The notes under the pieces were generated by a model. That model saw only the letters and a program-made list of their open reading frames with translations. It was not told the origin of the DNA and did no database searches. Shown piece after piece: positions 23,204-34,985 of a stretch of DNA of 64,000 nucleotides. The stretch comes from Chamaecrista fasciculata (lineage: Eukaryota; Streptophyta; Magnoliopsida; Fabales; Fabaceae). The translations under genes were made by a program, and so were the position numbers. Positions within the stretch are counted from its first letter, which is position 1; the number at the start of each line of letters is the position of its first letter. The stretch lies in NCBI GenBank assembly GCA_003254925.1, contig QANZ01017430.1:95968-159967 (forward strand), read 5' to 3'.

Positions 23204-24746
23204 NNNNNNNNNNNNNNNNNNNNNNNNNNNNNNNNNNNNNNNNNNNNNNNNNNNNNNNNNNNNNNNNNNNNNNNNNNNNNNNNNNNNNNNNNNNNNNNNN
23301 NNNNNNNNNNNNNNNNNNNNNNNNNNNNNNNNNNNNNNNNNNNNNNNNNNNNNNNNNNNNNNNNNNNNNNNNNNCTTTTTTTTTTTTTTTTTTTAAAAAA
23401 AATCTTGTTAATACCTGAATAATTGTTTACCTCATTGATGATTAGTGAGTAGTGACTTGTGCCTCTATCTTTTAGGAACCCCCTTACCACTAGAATTTTA
23501 TGGAAACTACTAATATAGAACTCCAACCAAATCTGAGGTAAATTATTGAGTGAATACACATGTAAACATCAAGAACATGATATGATAGAGCATCATACCA
23601 CTAAAAGTGACTATCCAAAATATCGTATCATTTTGGAGCTTTATCATGGTATATTTCAGTGCTAGCTGGGCACTTGATGGCCACATTAGTTTCATGGTTG
23701 ATCACATCATACATTCTGCTTAACTGTCATTAAATAAACTTAATGTAAGGACTAAATTTGAAACAAAACACAATTTTGAAGGATTCAAATGAGGTTGTAT
23801 GTTTTTCTAGATGCTAGAGTAACTGTAGTTCGATCTGAATTATCAGAAGGATAATAATACATATCATATATGATGGATTCTGCTCTTACAATGCTTAACC
23901 TTCTTGATCATCCAGTTTGTGTACAGCGCAGCAAATCCCGGGCAAGCAGCAGCTGCAGCAGCACCAATTGCTGTATTTCTTGGTGTAACCGGCATTTCTT
24001 TTGCTGCCCTCCCTCTCAGCAAGATCTTCCCTTTGGCACTAGCCCAGGCTTTAGCCTGTGGAACCTGTGGTGCTATTCTCGTCGACAGAATAATAAGAAA
24101 ACAACTTGGCCATCTTCTTCTCAAGCCCACTACCAATACCACTCCACAGTCTGAGCCAAAAGACGACACTGCCCACAAAACTATAGGGTTCCTTTCTGAC
24201 ATTGCAGGTCCTAAGGGAGATCAGCTAGAGATAGTTTATGGAGTCTTTGGGTATATGCAGGTACTCTCAGCGTGCTTCATGTCATTTGCTCATGGTGGAA
24301 ATGATGTCTCCAATGCCATAGGCCCTTTGGCTGGTGCTTTAGCCATTCTTCAAGGTGGAGCCACAGGAGCCGAGATTGTGATTCCAACTGAAGTCCTTGT
24401 GTGGGGAGGATTTGGTATTGTCGCTGGGCTTACAATGTGGGGTTATAGAGTCATATCTACCATTGGGAAAAAAATAACGGAGCTCACACCAACGAGAGGA
24501 TTTGCTGCTGAGTTTGCTGCAGCATCCGTGGTTCTGTTTGCTTCAAAGTTAGGCCTGCCTATCTCAGCAACTCATACTCTTGTAGGTGCAGTGATGGGAG
24601 TGGGGTTTGCAAGGGGGCTTAATAGTGTTAGATCAGAAACTGTGAAGGAGATTGTGGCTTCATGGGCAGTCACCATTCCGGTTGGCGCGGTATTATCCGT
24701 TATCTACACATGGATCTTGACTAAGCTTTTGTCTTATGTTTTGTGA
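21565..24746 (+). CDS. PHT2-1: Low-affinity inorganic phosphate transporter 2-1, chloroplastic
   Basis: Imports inorganic phosphate across the plastid inner envelope by cation coupling; PiT family (PF01384). Three exons: 21565-22281, 22904-23095, 23916-24746, all phase 0, giving 579 residues against about 587 in Arabidopsis. Residues 1-70 are rich in Ser, His, Arg and Phe with few acidic residues, as in a chloroplast transit peptide. The two family repeats show GANDVANAMGTSVGSGALT (about residue 161) and HGGNDVSNAIGPLAG (about residue 425), plus the twin GWPVSTTHCIVGAMVGFG and GLPISATHTLVGAVMG motifs. Eleven or twelve hydrophobic segments are evident. Junctions WLQ|VASYYGW and CIRR|FVYSAANPG are conserved. 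Intron 2 carries a poly-T flanked assembly gap. The gene is convergent with the DUF4228 gene. Confidence 0.95.
23204..23374. other. Assembly gap (171 N) in PHT2-1 intron 2
   Basis: The N run is flanked by T homopolymers on both sides (33 and about 19 T). The gap probably marks a long poly-T tract that could not be assembled. It does not touch an exon. Confidence 0.97.
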
Positions 24747-25432
24747 GCGTACATTCCAAGGTGAAGATCTCCACTTGTGTGTCTGTCATCGATCGATCGC
24801 GTTACAAAACTACAAACACAGTCTTTTTTCTGTAGATTCTTTTGATACAAATCGAAGATGACTAAGAGGAATGGTTCTTGTTGGAGAATAGGAATCCTAG
24901 GGGAGGACGCTCCTGAGTTTTGACTTCTCAGATGATGAAGGATCAATCAAGTTCTATGTCCAGATCATATGTTAAAACCCCTTTGAAAAGTGTTCTGTTA
25001 TTACCTTTTTTGTTATCTATGGTTGAATTAAAACTTGTGTTATCACATTCTTGAAGCAGCGGAGTTGGGGATTCAACTTTCAAGGGACATAAATTCTTCA
25101 CTTAAAAATAAGGTTTCATGGCTTCATTTTGTGCGAAAACTTGTGTATTTTCGTATGAATTTTGGAAGATTCATAAGGCATATATGATCGGAAATTCTGG
25201 AGGTTTGAATATACAAGACTGTTTAATTATCATGAAGTAGAAAGGGCCTTATATGTATAACATCATATATTATACCATTATAGCATTAAAGAATGATGTG
25301 AAACACTTTATTGAGGATGCCAAAACACAAACTACTTCTGAAATTTCCTGATTCATTCTCTCTAATAAATCCATTCATGCATACAAAGTATTGATGAACA
25401 CTAGTAACAGGAAAATCATAACCCAAAAAAAA
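24747..25432. other. Shared 3' flank of PHT2-1 and the DUF4228 gene
   Basis: Both genes end towards each other here. The stretch should hold both 3' UTRs and polyadenylation regions. No other gene is visible. Confidence 0.6.
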
Positions 25433-26083
25433 TCAATGGGAGAGCTCTTCCACAGTGGAGAGGCTGGGATGCCATGCCGTACTCCTAAAAGATCTCATCT
25501 TTGGAAGAGGTGGCACAAAAGGCTTCTTCCCTTTTATTCCCTTTCTCTTAGGGAGTGTTGTCCAGTTGTCTTTAGAGACATAGAAGTCCTTCGCAGAACA
25601 AATGGCTTCCTCTATAGTTACTCTGTTTTCCTCTTCTATTCTGCTTGGAGACACACTCTTCTGTGCCTCAAAAATGTCACGTCCTTTAGGCACTTCGATG
25701 TTGCCATTCTCCAATACGGTTTTGGCTTCCTCTGTGTGTTTACGCTTCAGCTTTTCCACAGCTTTGCATGAGATTAAGATATATTTCTGGCCAGGAAGTA
25801 AGAACTCTTCTGGCCATAGTACTGATTGATGAGGATCTTTGAAAACTTCTGGCAGCGCAACGCACATTCCAGGATATTTCTCCATCAATCTAGATGCAGG
25901 AACTGCATGCTGATACAGCTCTTTTACACCTCCTTCATGAACTATCTTCACAAAGATAGTCCCAGGTTTCAAGCTGAATTCAGGAGATGCCTTAGAAATA
26001 GCAGCACTGCCTTCTTCTTTGTATACACTTCTGGGTTTTCTTTCCTCCAATAGGCCTAACTTGTGAACAACACGCTTCAGCAT
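25433..26083 (-). CDS. DUF4228 (PADRE) domain protein
   Basis: Single-exon protein of 216 residues starting MLKRVVHKLG; a stop codon lies in frame 47 bases upstream of this ATG, which supports the start. Residues 40-115 form the DUF4228/PADRE core (FVKIVHEGGVKELYQHAVPA, then ASRLMEKYPGMCVA, then LLPGQKYILI). The C-terminus carries the conserved KRKGIKGKKPFVPPLPKMRS and WHPSLSTVEE. Family members are plant-specific, often induced by pathogens or stress, and have no known biochemical activity. Coding region only; an upstream non-coding exon is possible because CCACAG|GCTATT sits just before the ATG. Confidence 0.85.
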   Translation of the reverse strand: MLKRVVHKLGLLEERKPRSVYKEEGSAAISKASPEFSLKPGTIFVKIVHEGGVKELYQHAVPASRLMEKYPGMCVALPEVFKDPHQSVLWPEEFLLPGQKYILISCKAVEKLKRKHTEEAKTVLENGNIEVPKGRDIFEAQKSVSPSRIEEENRVTIEEAICSAKDFYVSKDNWTTLPKRKGIKGKKPFVPPLPKMRSFRSTAWHPSLSTVEELSH

Positions 26084-26774
26084 AATAGCCTGTGGTTTGA
26101 AGTTGAGCAATCCCAATATTTCATTCTACTGTTCTAGCCTTCCTGCAGAGAAATTTTGGGGGCGGAGTGAAGTAATGAGGAAAGTCAATAGATTTTATTT
26201 AAACCTTGGTTGCCATGAATTCTTCTTGTTATGGCCGGCTTCTTTTGTAATTTAATATTGTTTTACTTGATAAGGAAGCGAAGAAATCGAGGCTGCTGAG
26301 CTTAGTCATAACTCGTTTCATAAGGATAGCAAAAGAGGCATGGCTTCCTTCTTCCTTTTTGAGAGTGAGAACAAAATTTCACCTAGGAAGGATAAGAAGG
26401 CATCTATATGGTCTTCCTCAAAATTAACTTCATGGCTTGGTAAACTGTGCCAGCTACGCAGACACATCATTGTGCAGGGATCATACTCCAATATGAATGA
26501 ATGAAGGAATACATGATGCATGAAGTTTAGTCTTCAAGAAAAAGACAGACAGCTGCAAGATGGAGAAGCTTAGTATCATGAGCTTGTTCTTGTAGCTGTA
26601 ACCAGCAAATGTAAGTACAATCGTCTCTTGTTTGTGTGCAGTGACAGAGATAAACGATTCCAAAAAGAATGTAAGCTCCAGTGGTGCTGAAAGCTTCATA
26701 TGATACTTGGTAGAGCAATCTAATATTTAGGGAAACGAGAGTTCTAGTTTCAAAAGCAATCTTAAAACTCAAAG
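26084..26774. other. 5' flank of the DUF4228 gene
   Basis: Upstream region of the minus-strand DUF4228 gene. Short open frames on the minus strand at 26318-26772 show no recognisable motif. No further gene is claimed. Confidence 0.5.
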
Positions 26775-28925
26775 GGTGTGTTTGGGTAATAACATTTCAA
26801 ATTTCATAGAATTCTAAATTTTTAAATTTTCACATGAGTCAAGTTATTTAAATTTCCTTGTTTGAAAAAACTTTAAAATTAAGAAAAATAAATATGCTAA
26901 AAAACAATTAACAATTTGCAAATAATAATCAAAATTTTTAAATTTTCACATGATACTTTTAAGATTATTAAAGAATTATGAATAATAACTTCTTTGATAT
27001 AAAAACAATCTAAGAACAAATAACAACTAAATAATAATAATAAAACATAAATGATACAATCAGTAGCAACTCATCTGTATAACCGGTAAGCACACTTTAA
27101 TTTTATATCCAAGTCAATACTCAATACTTATTACCAATAAACAAAATAAGGATAAATCGAAATCTTAACCTTAATAACACAACATAATTAAAACTAGACT
27201 ATTTTTTCTAAACATGATTTCTAATTTCTCTTGCAGTAAACAACTAAACATATTAATTGTTAAATTGTCCACTCATTAGTAGCTTAAACACTTTCAATCT
27301 CTTCTTGGTGTCATTCGCACTTCTTTGCCTTCTTGTCCATTTATTAGTAGCTTCCCGTCTTATTGATTGAATGTGTATACGTGGGAGACCAAACAACATT
27401 AAAACTAGCAATTACAAATTGAAAACCGATCGTGCAAACAATAAAGTGTTGAGCAATACTACCATAGTGATATTTCATGAGTGTCTGTTTCAAGTACAGC
27501 ACAAAAATATATATCCAAGGCAGGCCAATTTTATGTATATATATATCGAAATAAAATCATCTAAACATGATCCAATCATCTATATATCTCTAAAACCACA
27601 ATGTTGATGTGTCAGAATCATCATCTTCGTCAAAGGTTACTAATGGCTATTGTCTATATGACCAGAATTTTCTGTTTCTCATAAACTTTTGTGATTCCTA
27701 CAAATAGTATATATATATATATAGTATACTTAGTTCATAATCTAACAAGTCATGTAATTTTTTCATGTCATCTGAGAAACTAGATATGTAGAACCTTCAG
27801 TTATGAGCTGCTCCCTCAAAGATTAGTTGTAATGATCAGATAGCCATGAAAAACCAAGGTACTTAATTATTGGACTTGAATCCTTCGAAGTGTGATATTA
27901 GATGCAATTTAAAGAGAAATAAGAAGAGATAAAAAAAAATATATGGTCTCTATACACTTCATTATTTTAAATCCCGCTATTTCTTCCTCTACCTCTTTTT
28001 ATCTCTCTAAATTATACAAATTACATCAATCATCGCCCTTGCGAGGACTTAAATTCATGCTTACCTCCACCTACAAAGTACAAAGACAAACACCACTCAT
28101 TTTTTTGTCCTTGTTGAGAAAAAGTATTAACATAACCAAAAGGCATGTGTCCTACTGACATGTATATTGAATTATGGATACATACATACAGTGAATGGGA
28201 GACTTATTAGAGAGTAGAGACAGCTCAATGCATATATAGAATCACCACGTCCCCACCATGAAACATTCTAAAACCCAGATGACTAACCACTAAAACACTC
28301 ATAATTAACTGATAACCCTCCAATTTTCAGTTTCATTCGGTAGAGAAGAAGCTGAATTTCTCATGAAGAATTATCTCAACTCTCTAGTATCAACAGTATT
28401 AGCAATTTAGCTTTAGAATATTCGGACAGGAAATATCACAAACACCTTGAAGGCAACAAGTAGGGATTGGTGACAAATAGAAACAGAGCTTTGTGATGGC
28501 AACGTGCAGATATGAATTTGGAAGACTAGATGAGAATATTTTAAAGTAACAAAACATGCCAACAATTGTTAAAGGATAAAATTTCAATATAAAGCTTAGG
28601 TGATTTGGAAAAAGGAACAAAAAGCATGCCAAAAATTGTTAAAGGATACAAATCTTAGATGCCTAATCAAATTCAAAGCTGAAAAAAAATTCAAAGAAAC
28701 ACCACTACACATAAATTTGAAAGTTTCTAATTAATAGACTACTGCGATCGACTAACAAAGGGCAGCGAGAGTTTACACCAGTAAGGCAATAACCACCATA
28801 AAGGAAGACAAGATACACTACACTCACTGAAAATTTAGGCAGTTTAGAGGTTCTAAAGCATAAAAAATCATTATTATTCATAATATTCCATAGAATTTCA
28901 AATGCCGTTATCCAAACACACCTTT
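26775..28925. mobile_element. About 2.1-kb TIR element, GTGTGTTTGG type
   Basis: The left end AAGGGTGTGTTTGGGTAAT and the right end GTTATCCAAACACACCTTT are inverted counterparts, and the match continues for about 45 bases (CATTTCAAATTTCATAGAAT against ATTCCATAGAATTTCAAATG). Such ends are common among plant hAT/PIF-type and MITE families. The interior is AT-rich, has a (TA)n tract near 27707-27721, and shows no transposase. No clear target duplication was found. Confidence 0.55.
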
Positions 28926-30147
28926 AATGTTTCTCAAACGCCAGATATTCCACAACATATAAACGAAAACGAAGAGAGTGCCATGTGGAATTCTGGAAGG
29001 AGTTAAATTCCTAGCTGAAGCATTACTCTTCAACCATTTTTCTGAAATCGGTGTGAAGAATCAAATGAATAAAATGAGCAGCAGAGTTCCAAACTAAGTT
29101 AGCTACTATGGAATTTATACCTTAACTATACAAACAAACAAGTCACATCCTGTTATTGCCTTGAGAAATATAAGGAGAGATTAATTTATGCATAGCATTA
29201 ACACGTAACAGACTCAAGTCTTGTGTATTTTTACCGTTAAGGTTAAAATGGCAAATAAAGCTTCTTTTAATCGTTTCACTTTGAGAATTTCAGAATATTT
29301 ATCCACATTAATCACTCACTTTTCATGCACCAATGACCAAGGACTAAGTAGAATGGAAGGATATGAGGGAGAAAGAATGGAGGGAGAGAAAGAGAGGGAG
29401 GGAGATGTGAGAGCAAATTTAAATATTTAATCTTTAATCAACAAATCTGAATATAAGGGGAAGCTACATATAACAGTAATAGTTTGGTGTTTCTTACAAC
29501 CTCCATCTCAATCTCATCTCATTCACATTATCATCTCATTCACAACATCATCTCATTTTCTCTTACAATTACTAATCTATCCCTACTTATATACCTATAA
29601 TTACCTATACTTTAATACAAATATAAAAAATAGAATTAGATAAAATAGTAATTTTGTATACCCTCATTTATTACACTTATAATTTTCTCTCTCTATCTAT
29701 CATTTCTCATCATTTTTTTTTTCTTTTCACTCACACACCCCTCTCTCTCTCTCCTCTCTCTCTCTCACACACACACATTTTCTCTCTCCCTCTCTCTTTC
29801 TCACACACAAACATATACCTCTCTCTCTTTCACACACACTATCTCTTATGTATATTATATAATTTATATTAATTTAATTAAACAAAAAATGTGCAATCTT
29901 ATTATTTTTTTAGTTGCAATATTCCTCTATTTGTTTTGAGTAAAATATACAATTGAACCCCTAAAATAATTTTTAAGTTACAATTTTCTTCCATAATCTT
30001 TAATGCAGTTTTTAACAAAAATAAAAAAATTAACTATCTTCACTTTTATAGGTATTTTAGTCCTCAAACTATGAACTCAGTTTCCTTGGCTCTTAAAATT
30101 ATTTTTTGTTTAGTTTTTTCTCAAACTATGCAATTAGTTTCTCAAAA
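28926..30147. repeat. Intergenic with CT/CA microsatellites
   Basis: A compound (CT)n/(CA)n microsatellite spans about 29740-29845. A CATCTCATTCACA-type repeat spans about 29500-29560. The rest is AT-rich with no gene. Confidence 0.6.
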
Positions 30148-30330
30148 TATAGGGTTAAAAGGTCAATTTGGTCCTAAATGTATGCCCTAATGTTCATTTT
30201 GGTCCAGTATGTTTCAAAATATTTAAATTGCTCCTAAATGTTTGCAAAATATTTCATTTTGGTCCCAAGTATTGAATATGGCTTGTTTCAAGTTCAAACA
30301 TGATGAGTTTAGAGCTACGTATTGTTTCCG
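30148..30330. mobile_element. Half copy of the foldback element family seen at 60734-61246
   Basis: The order GGTCAATTTGGTCCTAAATG, ATGCCCTAATGTTCATTTTG, then GTTTCAAGTTCAAA follows the left half of the complete element at 60734-61246. The right half is missing and replaced from about 30335 by a CATCTCATCT-rich repeat. Confidence 0.55.
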
Positions 30331-31072
30331 AAAAGCATCTAATCTCAACATCATCCCATCCAACCCACCACCAAACACCTATCATCTCATCTCACCACAT
30401 CTCATTTTAATATCTCAATTTCATTTCATTATTTCTTACCATTTATACCCTTATACAAAATAAATAAATCGAACAACCTATTTCACCTAACCACAATCAT
30501 TACATACCCTTTTATATAATTTCACACCCTATTTAACATCATTTTCTCTAAAATTATCCAAATACCAATACATCATCTCATCTCATCTCATTACAACATC
30601 ATCTCATCCAAATCACTTGGATTCACTTGGATGTGACTTAGATGAGATTGGCTTGAGCTGCATTTGCTACCAAAGAAGCCCTAATAAAACCAAATAACGG
30701 TTCTCAAAAGCTAGTTCCAAGATATAATAGAAGCTAATAACTTCCAACAAAGTACTAAGAAGTCAAATACAAATATTTAAGTGATACTCTCTTCTTCTTC
30801 CTACAATAATAAGTTTTCCAAGGTTTCCCATCACCAACCGCACATGCTTAGCTCCGTCTGGCCGTAGAAGGCTGAATTACAGAGAAATCTCTTTTCAGCC
30901 TGCAAAATAACCCGACTATGGTTATCAAACTGAACTAGTGGAATAGTTGTCAATCACTTCTTATTCATATATTTATCAACATGCCTTGAACTAGTGTATC
31001 TTTATTTTATAGGCAAACAAAAAAGCTAAACCTTTTTACTCCTTGGAATTACACAAAGATTTTTAAACATAC
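30331..31072. repeat. CATCTCA-rich repeat and gene-poor DNA
   Basis: 30335-30630 is rich in ATCTCATCTCA units, related to the repeat near 29500, and ends with an inverted GATGAGAT. A minus-strand stretch near 30770-30900 reads like a degenerate exon (VGDGKPWKTYYCRKKKR) after a TTTGCAG acceptor, but I cannot assign it. Confidence 0.4.
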
Positions 31073-31236
31073 CTCAAATTCTCGAAAGCCTTGCTCACTC
31101 CCAGACTTCAATTTTTTTATGGCAGCGGGCCCCTCTTCAAGCATACCGTGTAGATTTTCCAAAACCTCCCTCACCATGGACTTTGTCTTCTCAGAAATTA
31201 GGGCTGCAGCATTCTGTTTTTGTTGCTTTGTTTCAA
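31073..31236 (-). pseudogene. Receptor-like kinase exon fragment, copy A
   Basis: The minus strand reads AAIKKLKSGSEQGFREFE and ends at a good donor (GAG|GTATGT at 31073). This resembles subdomain II of plant receptor-like kinases, including the invariant lysine in the AIKK segment. Upstream, the glycine-loop coding sequence (GGTGAGGGAGGTTTTGGAAA) is still visible in another frame, so the exon is frameshifted. It forms an inverted pair with the plus-strand copy 60 bases away. Confidence 0.5.
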
Positions 31237-31296
31237 TATCTTATAGCTGATGAAGAACACAAACAACTACCCATTTGAATCAACAACCAATCCATA

Positions 31297-31410
31297 TAGA
31301 AACAAAGCAACAAAGCAGAAGGCTGCAACCCGAAATTTCAGAGAAGACAAAGCTTGGTGAGGGAGGCTTTGGAAAAGTCTATAAGGTCTCCTTGAAGAGG
31401 GGCCGTTGCC
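31297..31410 (+). pseudogene. Receptor-like kinase exon fragment, copy B (inverted)
   Basis: The plus strand reads EKTKLGEGGFGKVYKVSLKR, the ATP-binding glycine loop of a receptor-like kinase. After about 100 bases the similarity ends and the frame runs into unrelated residues and a stop at 31472. The DNA matches copy A in inverted orientation (shared AAACAAAGCAACAAA and GAAGACAAAG). Too short to be functional. Confidence 0.5.
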
Positions 31411-31955
31411 ATAAAACAAAACAACAGAAACATACTCTTAGAGATGGAGATTTAAATTCAAGACTGGGTTAGATAAAAATGAAATGGAAGAGGGCTATTT
31501 ATCAAGTTTAAGTGGAAGTTATAATCGAAGCCTGTCCAGTGAAAGTTACGTTTACTTACCTCCTGCAATTTCTTCAATTCATGAAATCAGAATCACGTGA
31601 TCATATCGGTGACTAAGAATCAAGCCTTTCCTCTTCTCTTCTCTGCTGCATGTCAATTGTCAACTATCAAACGTTTTCTGAATGCCATTTTGGTAATCAA
31701 TTTACTGCAAGAGTCTGCAAGCCACATTAGATTAGATAAGATGTGAAGGGGTAGGGAAGTGAAGGTGAATGTCGTTGTCAAAAACGCGTTTTCACACTGT
31801 TTGCGATGATGCTACCGATTTTGCTTATGGTTTTGGTAGGAAGACCTGGAAGAAAAAAAAGACGAAAAAGAAGAGGAAATGTGCTCAGACCTGCGTATAT
31901 GGAAGAAGACCCTTCGATGGAAATGAGGGATGAAAGAAAGTTGGGCTAAATTAAA
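31411..31955. other. Intergenic, no gene seen
   Basis: There is no coding signal beyond the tail of the kinase fragment. A purine-rich stretch lies near 31845-31885. Confidence 0.45.
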
Positions 31956-32224
31956 AGAGTAAACTAACAAGTTGGTACCCGAAAAATAAATGAGTTGGCA
32001 ACTCGGTTCTTCAAAGATGAAAATATACAATTTAGTCCGTCAAAAATCAAAATAATATACTAACTAGTCCTTTTCATGGACTGAATAATATACTATTTTA
32101 ATTTTTCAGGAATTAAAAAGTACACTATTTTGATCTTCCATAGACCAAATTATACATTTTAAACTATTAGGGACCGAATTGTAAGCTTGATGATCTTTCA
32201 AGGATCAAATTGTTAGTTTACTCA
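31956..32224. mobile_element. MITE-like foldback element, family A
   Basis: It begins AGAGTAAACTAACAAGTTGG and ends TTGTTAGTTTACTC, an inverted terminal pair. The interior has the same GGACTAAAT / AAAAAT-AAAATA units as the element at 5151-5420. It is the best preserved of this group. Confidence 0.6.
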
Positions 32225-33046
32225 AATTAAAAAAATAAATCAGAATGGTCACAACTCACAAGTCTATTGAGAGATGACTGGTCAAACTGTCAGGATAAAT
32301 TAATTGAAGGCAAAATTAAAATATTGATGCTTCTTTTTCGGTTCAACAAAGAAATGGGTTTAAAACCCATTCAGCCAGCCATTCCATCTCCTTGGAACTA
32401 CAAAGAAGTTAGGTGGGTATATATTAATGCATTACTGTGAAGTTGTAATTTAGGTATCTAACCCTATTACCCTATATATATATATTAATAGAGTGAGTTA
32501 GTAATTTATTTCTCAAAATATTTTAGTTTATTAGTCCTTAATAAAACTATAAAATTTAATTTTTAAAACATCTAATTATAATTATATGGTCCTTTAATAA
32601 AATATTAATTTCAATTTTATGATAAGTAATATTTTTAATGTCAATTATTAAATGCAATTTCAATAAAATATAAAATGATGCTATTATTTTATTTATTTGT
32701 CATTAAATTTTAATTAATATCTTTAATAATAATATCAAATAAATTGTAATTATATCTTTAAAAGCCAAAAATTTATACTCTTTTCTCCAGTGTTGTATTG
32801 TTTTTTTTTCATCATTGTAATTCCAAATNGAAGATATTGATGAATTGCTGAGGCAACCCAGTAATAACTGGAGGATTGCCCTTTCAAATCACAGGTTTAA
32901 AATCAAGGAGATCTGGCCCTGGATTGATAGCTTCGTCCCGAGAGTTCGATGTTTCATGTAGTTTTTTCTTTTTTCCCCTTCCTCTGTTATGTTCAATTCA
33001 ATTCAAAAAAAAAACATATATATATGGATGTTCAAAATATTTATAT
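32225..33046. other. AT-rich intergenic region
   Basis: Mostly AT-rich, with a single ambiguous base at 32829. An isolated coding-like stretch is listed separately at 32835-32961. Confidence 0.45.
32835..32961 (+). other. Unassigned coding-like fragment
   Basis: An open stretch of 42 codons (contains NNWRIALSNHRFKIKEIWPW) stands out by base composition from the AT-rich flanks and ends in TAG. There is no start codon and no recognised family. It may be a relic exon or part of a transposon. Confidence 0.2.
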
Positions 33047-33477
33047 TGAGTAAACTACTCAATTGGTCCTTGGATTATTGGCTCGCTGACAGATTGGTCC
33101 CCAGATTATCGAAATTGACAAATAGGTCCCCGTATTTTACAAACGTTACTCAAATTGGTCATTCGTGAAATCTCCGTTAGTCAACCCGCTGACATGGCTG
33201 TTAACTGCTGACGTGGCACGTTAAGTGCCACGTCAGCAGTTAGAAAACTAAAAACAAAACAAAAAACGCTAACTGTGCGTGCCACATCAGCATTAATAAT
33301 AATAAAAAATATTTCATTCAAAATTCAAATAGGTCCCTGAGTTATATTTTTATCTCATTATTCTCAATTTTCTCTCTTTTTCATCATCTTCATTCATTTT
33401 AGTCCCAAAACCTCAAAATAAAATTGTAAAGTGTCCCAAAACTCTTCCAAACATTCCAGTTTAGTCCTTAAAAGTAT

Positions 33478-34610
33478 TAAAAACCCTAAAACCTAAACCC
33501 TAAAATCATAAACCCTAAAATCCTAAAATTGTAAAGTGTCCCAAAATGTTTCCAAACATTTCAATTTAGTCCTTAAACTCTAAAACCCCAAAACTCAAAC
33601 CCCAAACCCTAAACTATAAAACTCCAAACCCCAAAACCCTAAACCCCAAAACCCCAAACCATAAACTCTAAAACACCAAACCCCAAATCCTAAAGTCCCA
33701 TACCCAAACTCTAAAACCCTAAACCAAAAACCTAAAACCCCAAACACTAAAATCCTAAACCCTAAACCATAAAATCATAAACCCTAAAATCCTAAAATTG
33801 TAAAGTGTTCCAAAATTCTTCCAAACATTTCAATTTAGTCCTTAAACTCTAAAACCCCAAACCTTAGAACCCCCAAACCCCAAACCATAAAACCCCAAAC
33901 CCCAAACCCTAAACTCTAAAACCCAAAACCCCAAACCTAGATCCTAAAATCTCATACCCCACACTCTAAAACCCTAAACCCTAAACCCCCAAACTCTAAA
34001 ACCTCAAACCCCAAACACAAACCCTAAACTCTAAAACCCCAAACTATAATCAAAATTGTAACTGTACATTAAAGTTCAACAATTGTGACGTGCATCAGTA
34101 TTATTCAAATCAGTTCCCGAATTTATCAAAATAGTTCAATATGTTAGACAAATTGGTCCTCTAATTAAATGAATAGATAATAAACCAAAGAGTTTAGGGT
34201 ATGGGATTTTAGGGTTTGGGGTTCAAGGTTTGGGGTTTGGGATTTTAGGGTTTGGGGTTTAGGGTTTTAGAGTTTAGGGTATGGGATTTTAGGGTTTGGG
34301 GTTGTAGAGTTTAGGGTTTAAGGTTTTAGGATTTGGGGTTTGGGGTTTGGAATTTTAGGGTTTGGGGTTTTAGAATTTAGGGTTTGGGATTTTAGGGTTT
34401 GAGGTTTGGGGTTTTAGAGTTTTGGGTTTGGGGTTTTGGGTTCTAGGGTTTGGGGTTTTAGAGTTTAAGAACTAAATTGAAATGTTTGGAAGAATTTTGA
34501 GACACTTTACAATTCTAGGATTTTAGGGTTTTAGGGTTTAGGTTTTAGTGTTTAGGATTTTAGGGTTTGGGGTTTAGGATTTTAGAGTTTAGGGTTTAGG
34601 ATTTTTAATA
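33478..34610. repeat. Opposed telomere-like repeat arrays
   Basis: From 33478 to about 34050 the plus strand carries many variants of the plant telomere unit in C-rich sense (AAACCCTAAA, AAACCCCAAA). From about 34185 to 34610 the sense reverses to G-rich (TTAGGGTTTGGGGTTT). The arrays are degenerate, with spacers such as TTGTAAAGTGTCCCAAAA in both halves. They are parts of the inverted-repeat element rather than a chromosome end. Confidence 0.7.
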
Positions 34611-34611
34611 C

Positions 34612-34985
34612 TTTTAAGGACTAAACTGGAATGTTTGGAAGAGGTTTGGGACATTACAATTTTATTTTGAGGATTTGGGACTAAACTGGATTGTTTGGAA
34701 GAGTTTTGGGACATTTTACAATTTTATTTTGAGGATTTGGGACTAAACTGGAATGTTTGGAAGAGTTTTGGGACATTTTACAATTTAATTTTGAGGATTT
34801 GGGACTAAACTGGAATGTTTGGAAGAGTTTTGGGACATTTTACAATTTTATTTTGAGGATTTGGGACTTAACTGGAATGTTTGGAAGAGGTTTGAGACAT
34901 TTTACAATTTTATTTTGAGGATTTGGTACTAAACTGGAATGTTTGGAAGAGTTTTGGGACATTTTACAATTTTATTTTGAGGATT
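34612..34985. repeat. Minisatellite, about 62-base unit, six copies
   Basis: The unit starts GGACTAAACTGGAATGTTTG and contains GAAGAGTTTTGGGACATTTT and TTTATTTTGAGGATT. About six head-to-tail copies differ by a few bases each. Single diverged units in the opposite sense lie on the left side of the element (near 33430 and 33800), which shows that the array expanded on one arm only. Confidence 0.75.

Noticed and set aside
30770..30900. Possible C-terminal exon (VGDGKPWKTYYCRKKKR) on the minus strand
   Set aside because: Readable only after an acceptor with no partner exon; family unknown, so no gene was called.
33478..34610. Chromosome end or simple interstitial telomere
   Set aside because: The repeats are degenerate, change sense in the middle, and lie between inverted transposon-like ends.
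34612..34985. CRISPR-like array
   Set aside because: Head-to-tail units without unique spacers, in a plant nuclear genome: a minisatellite.
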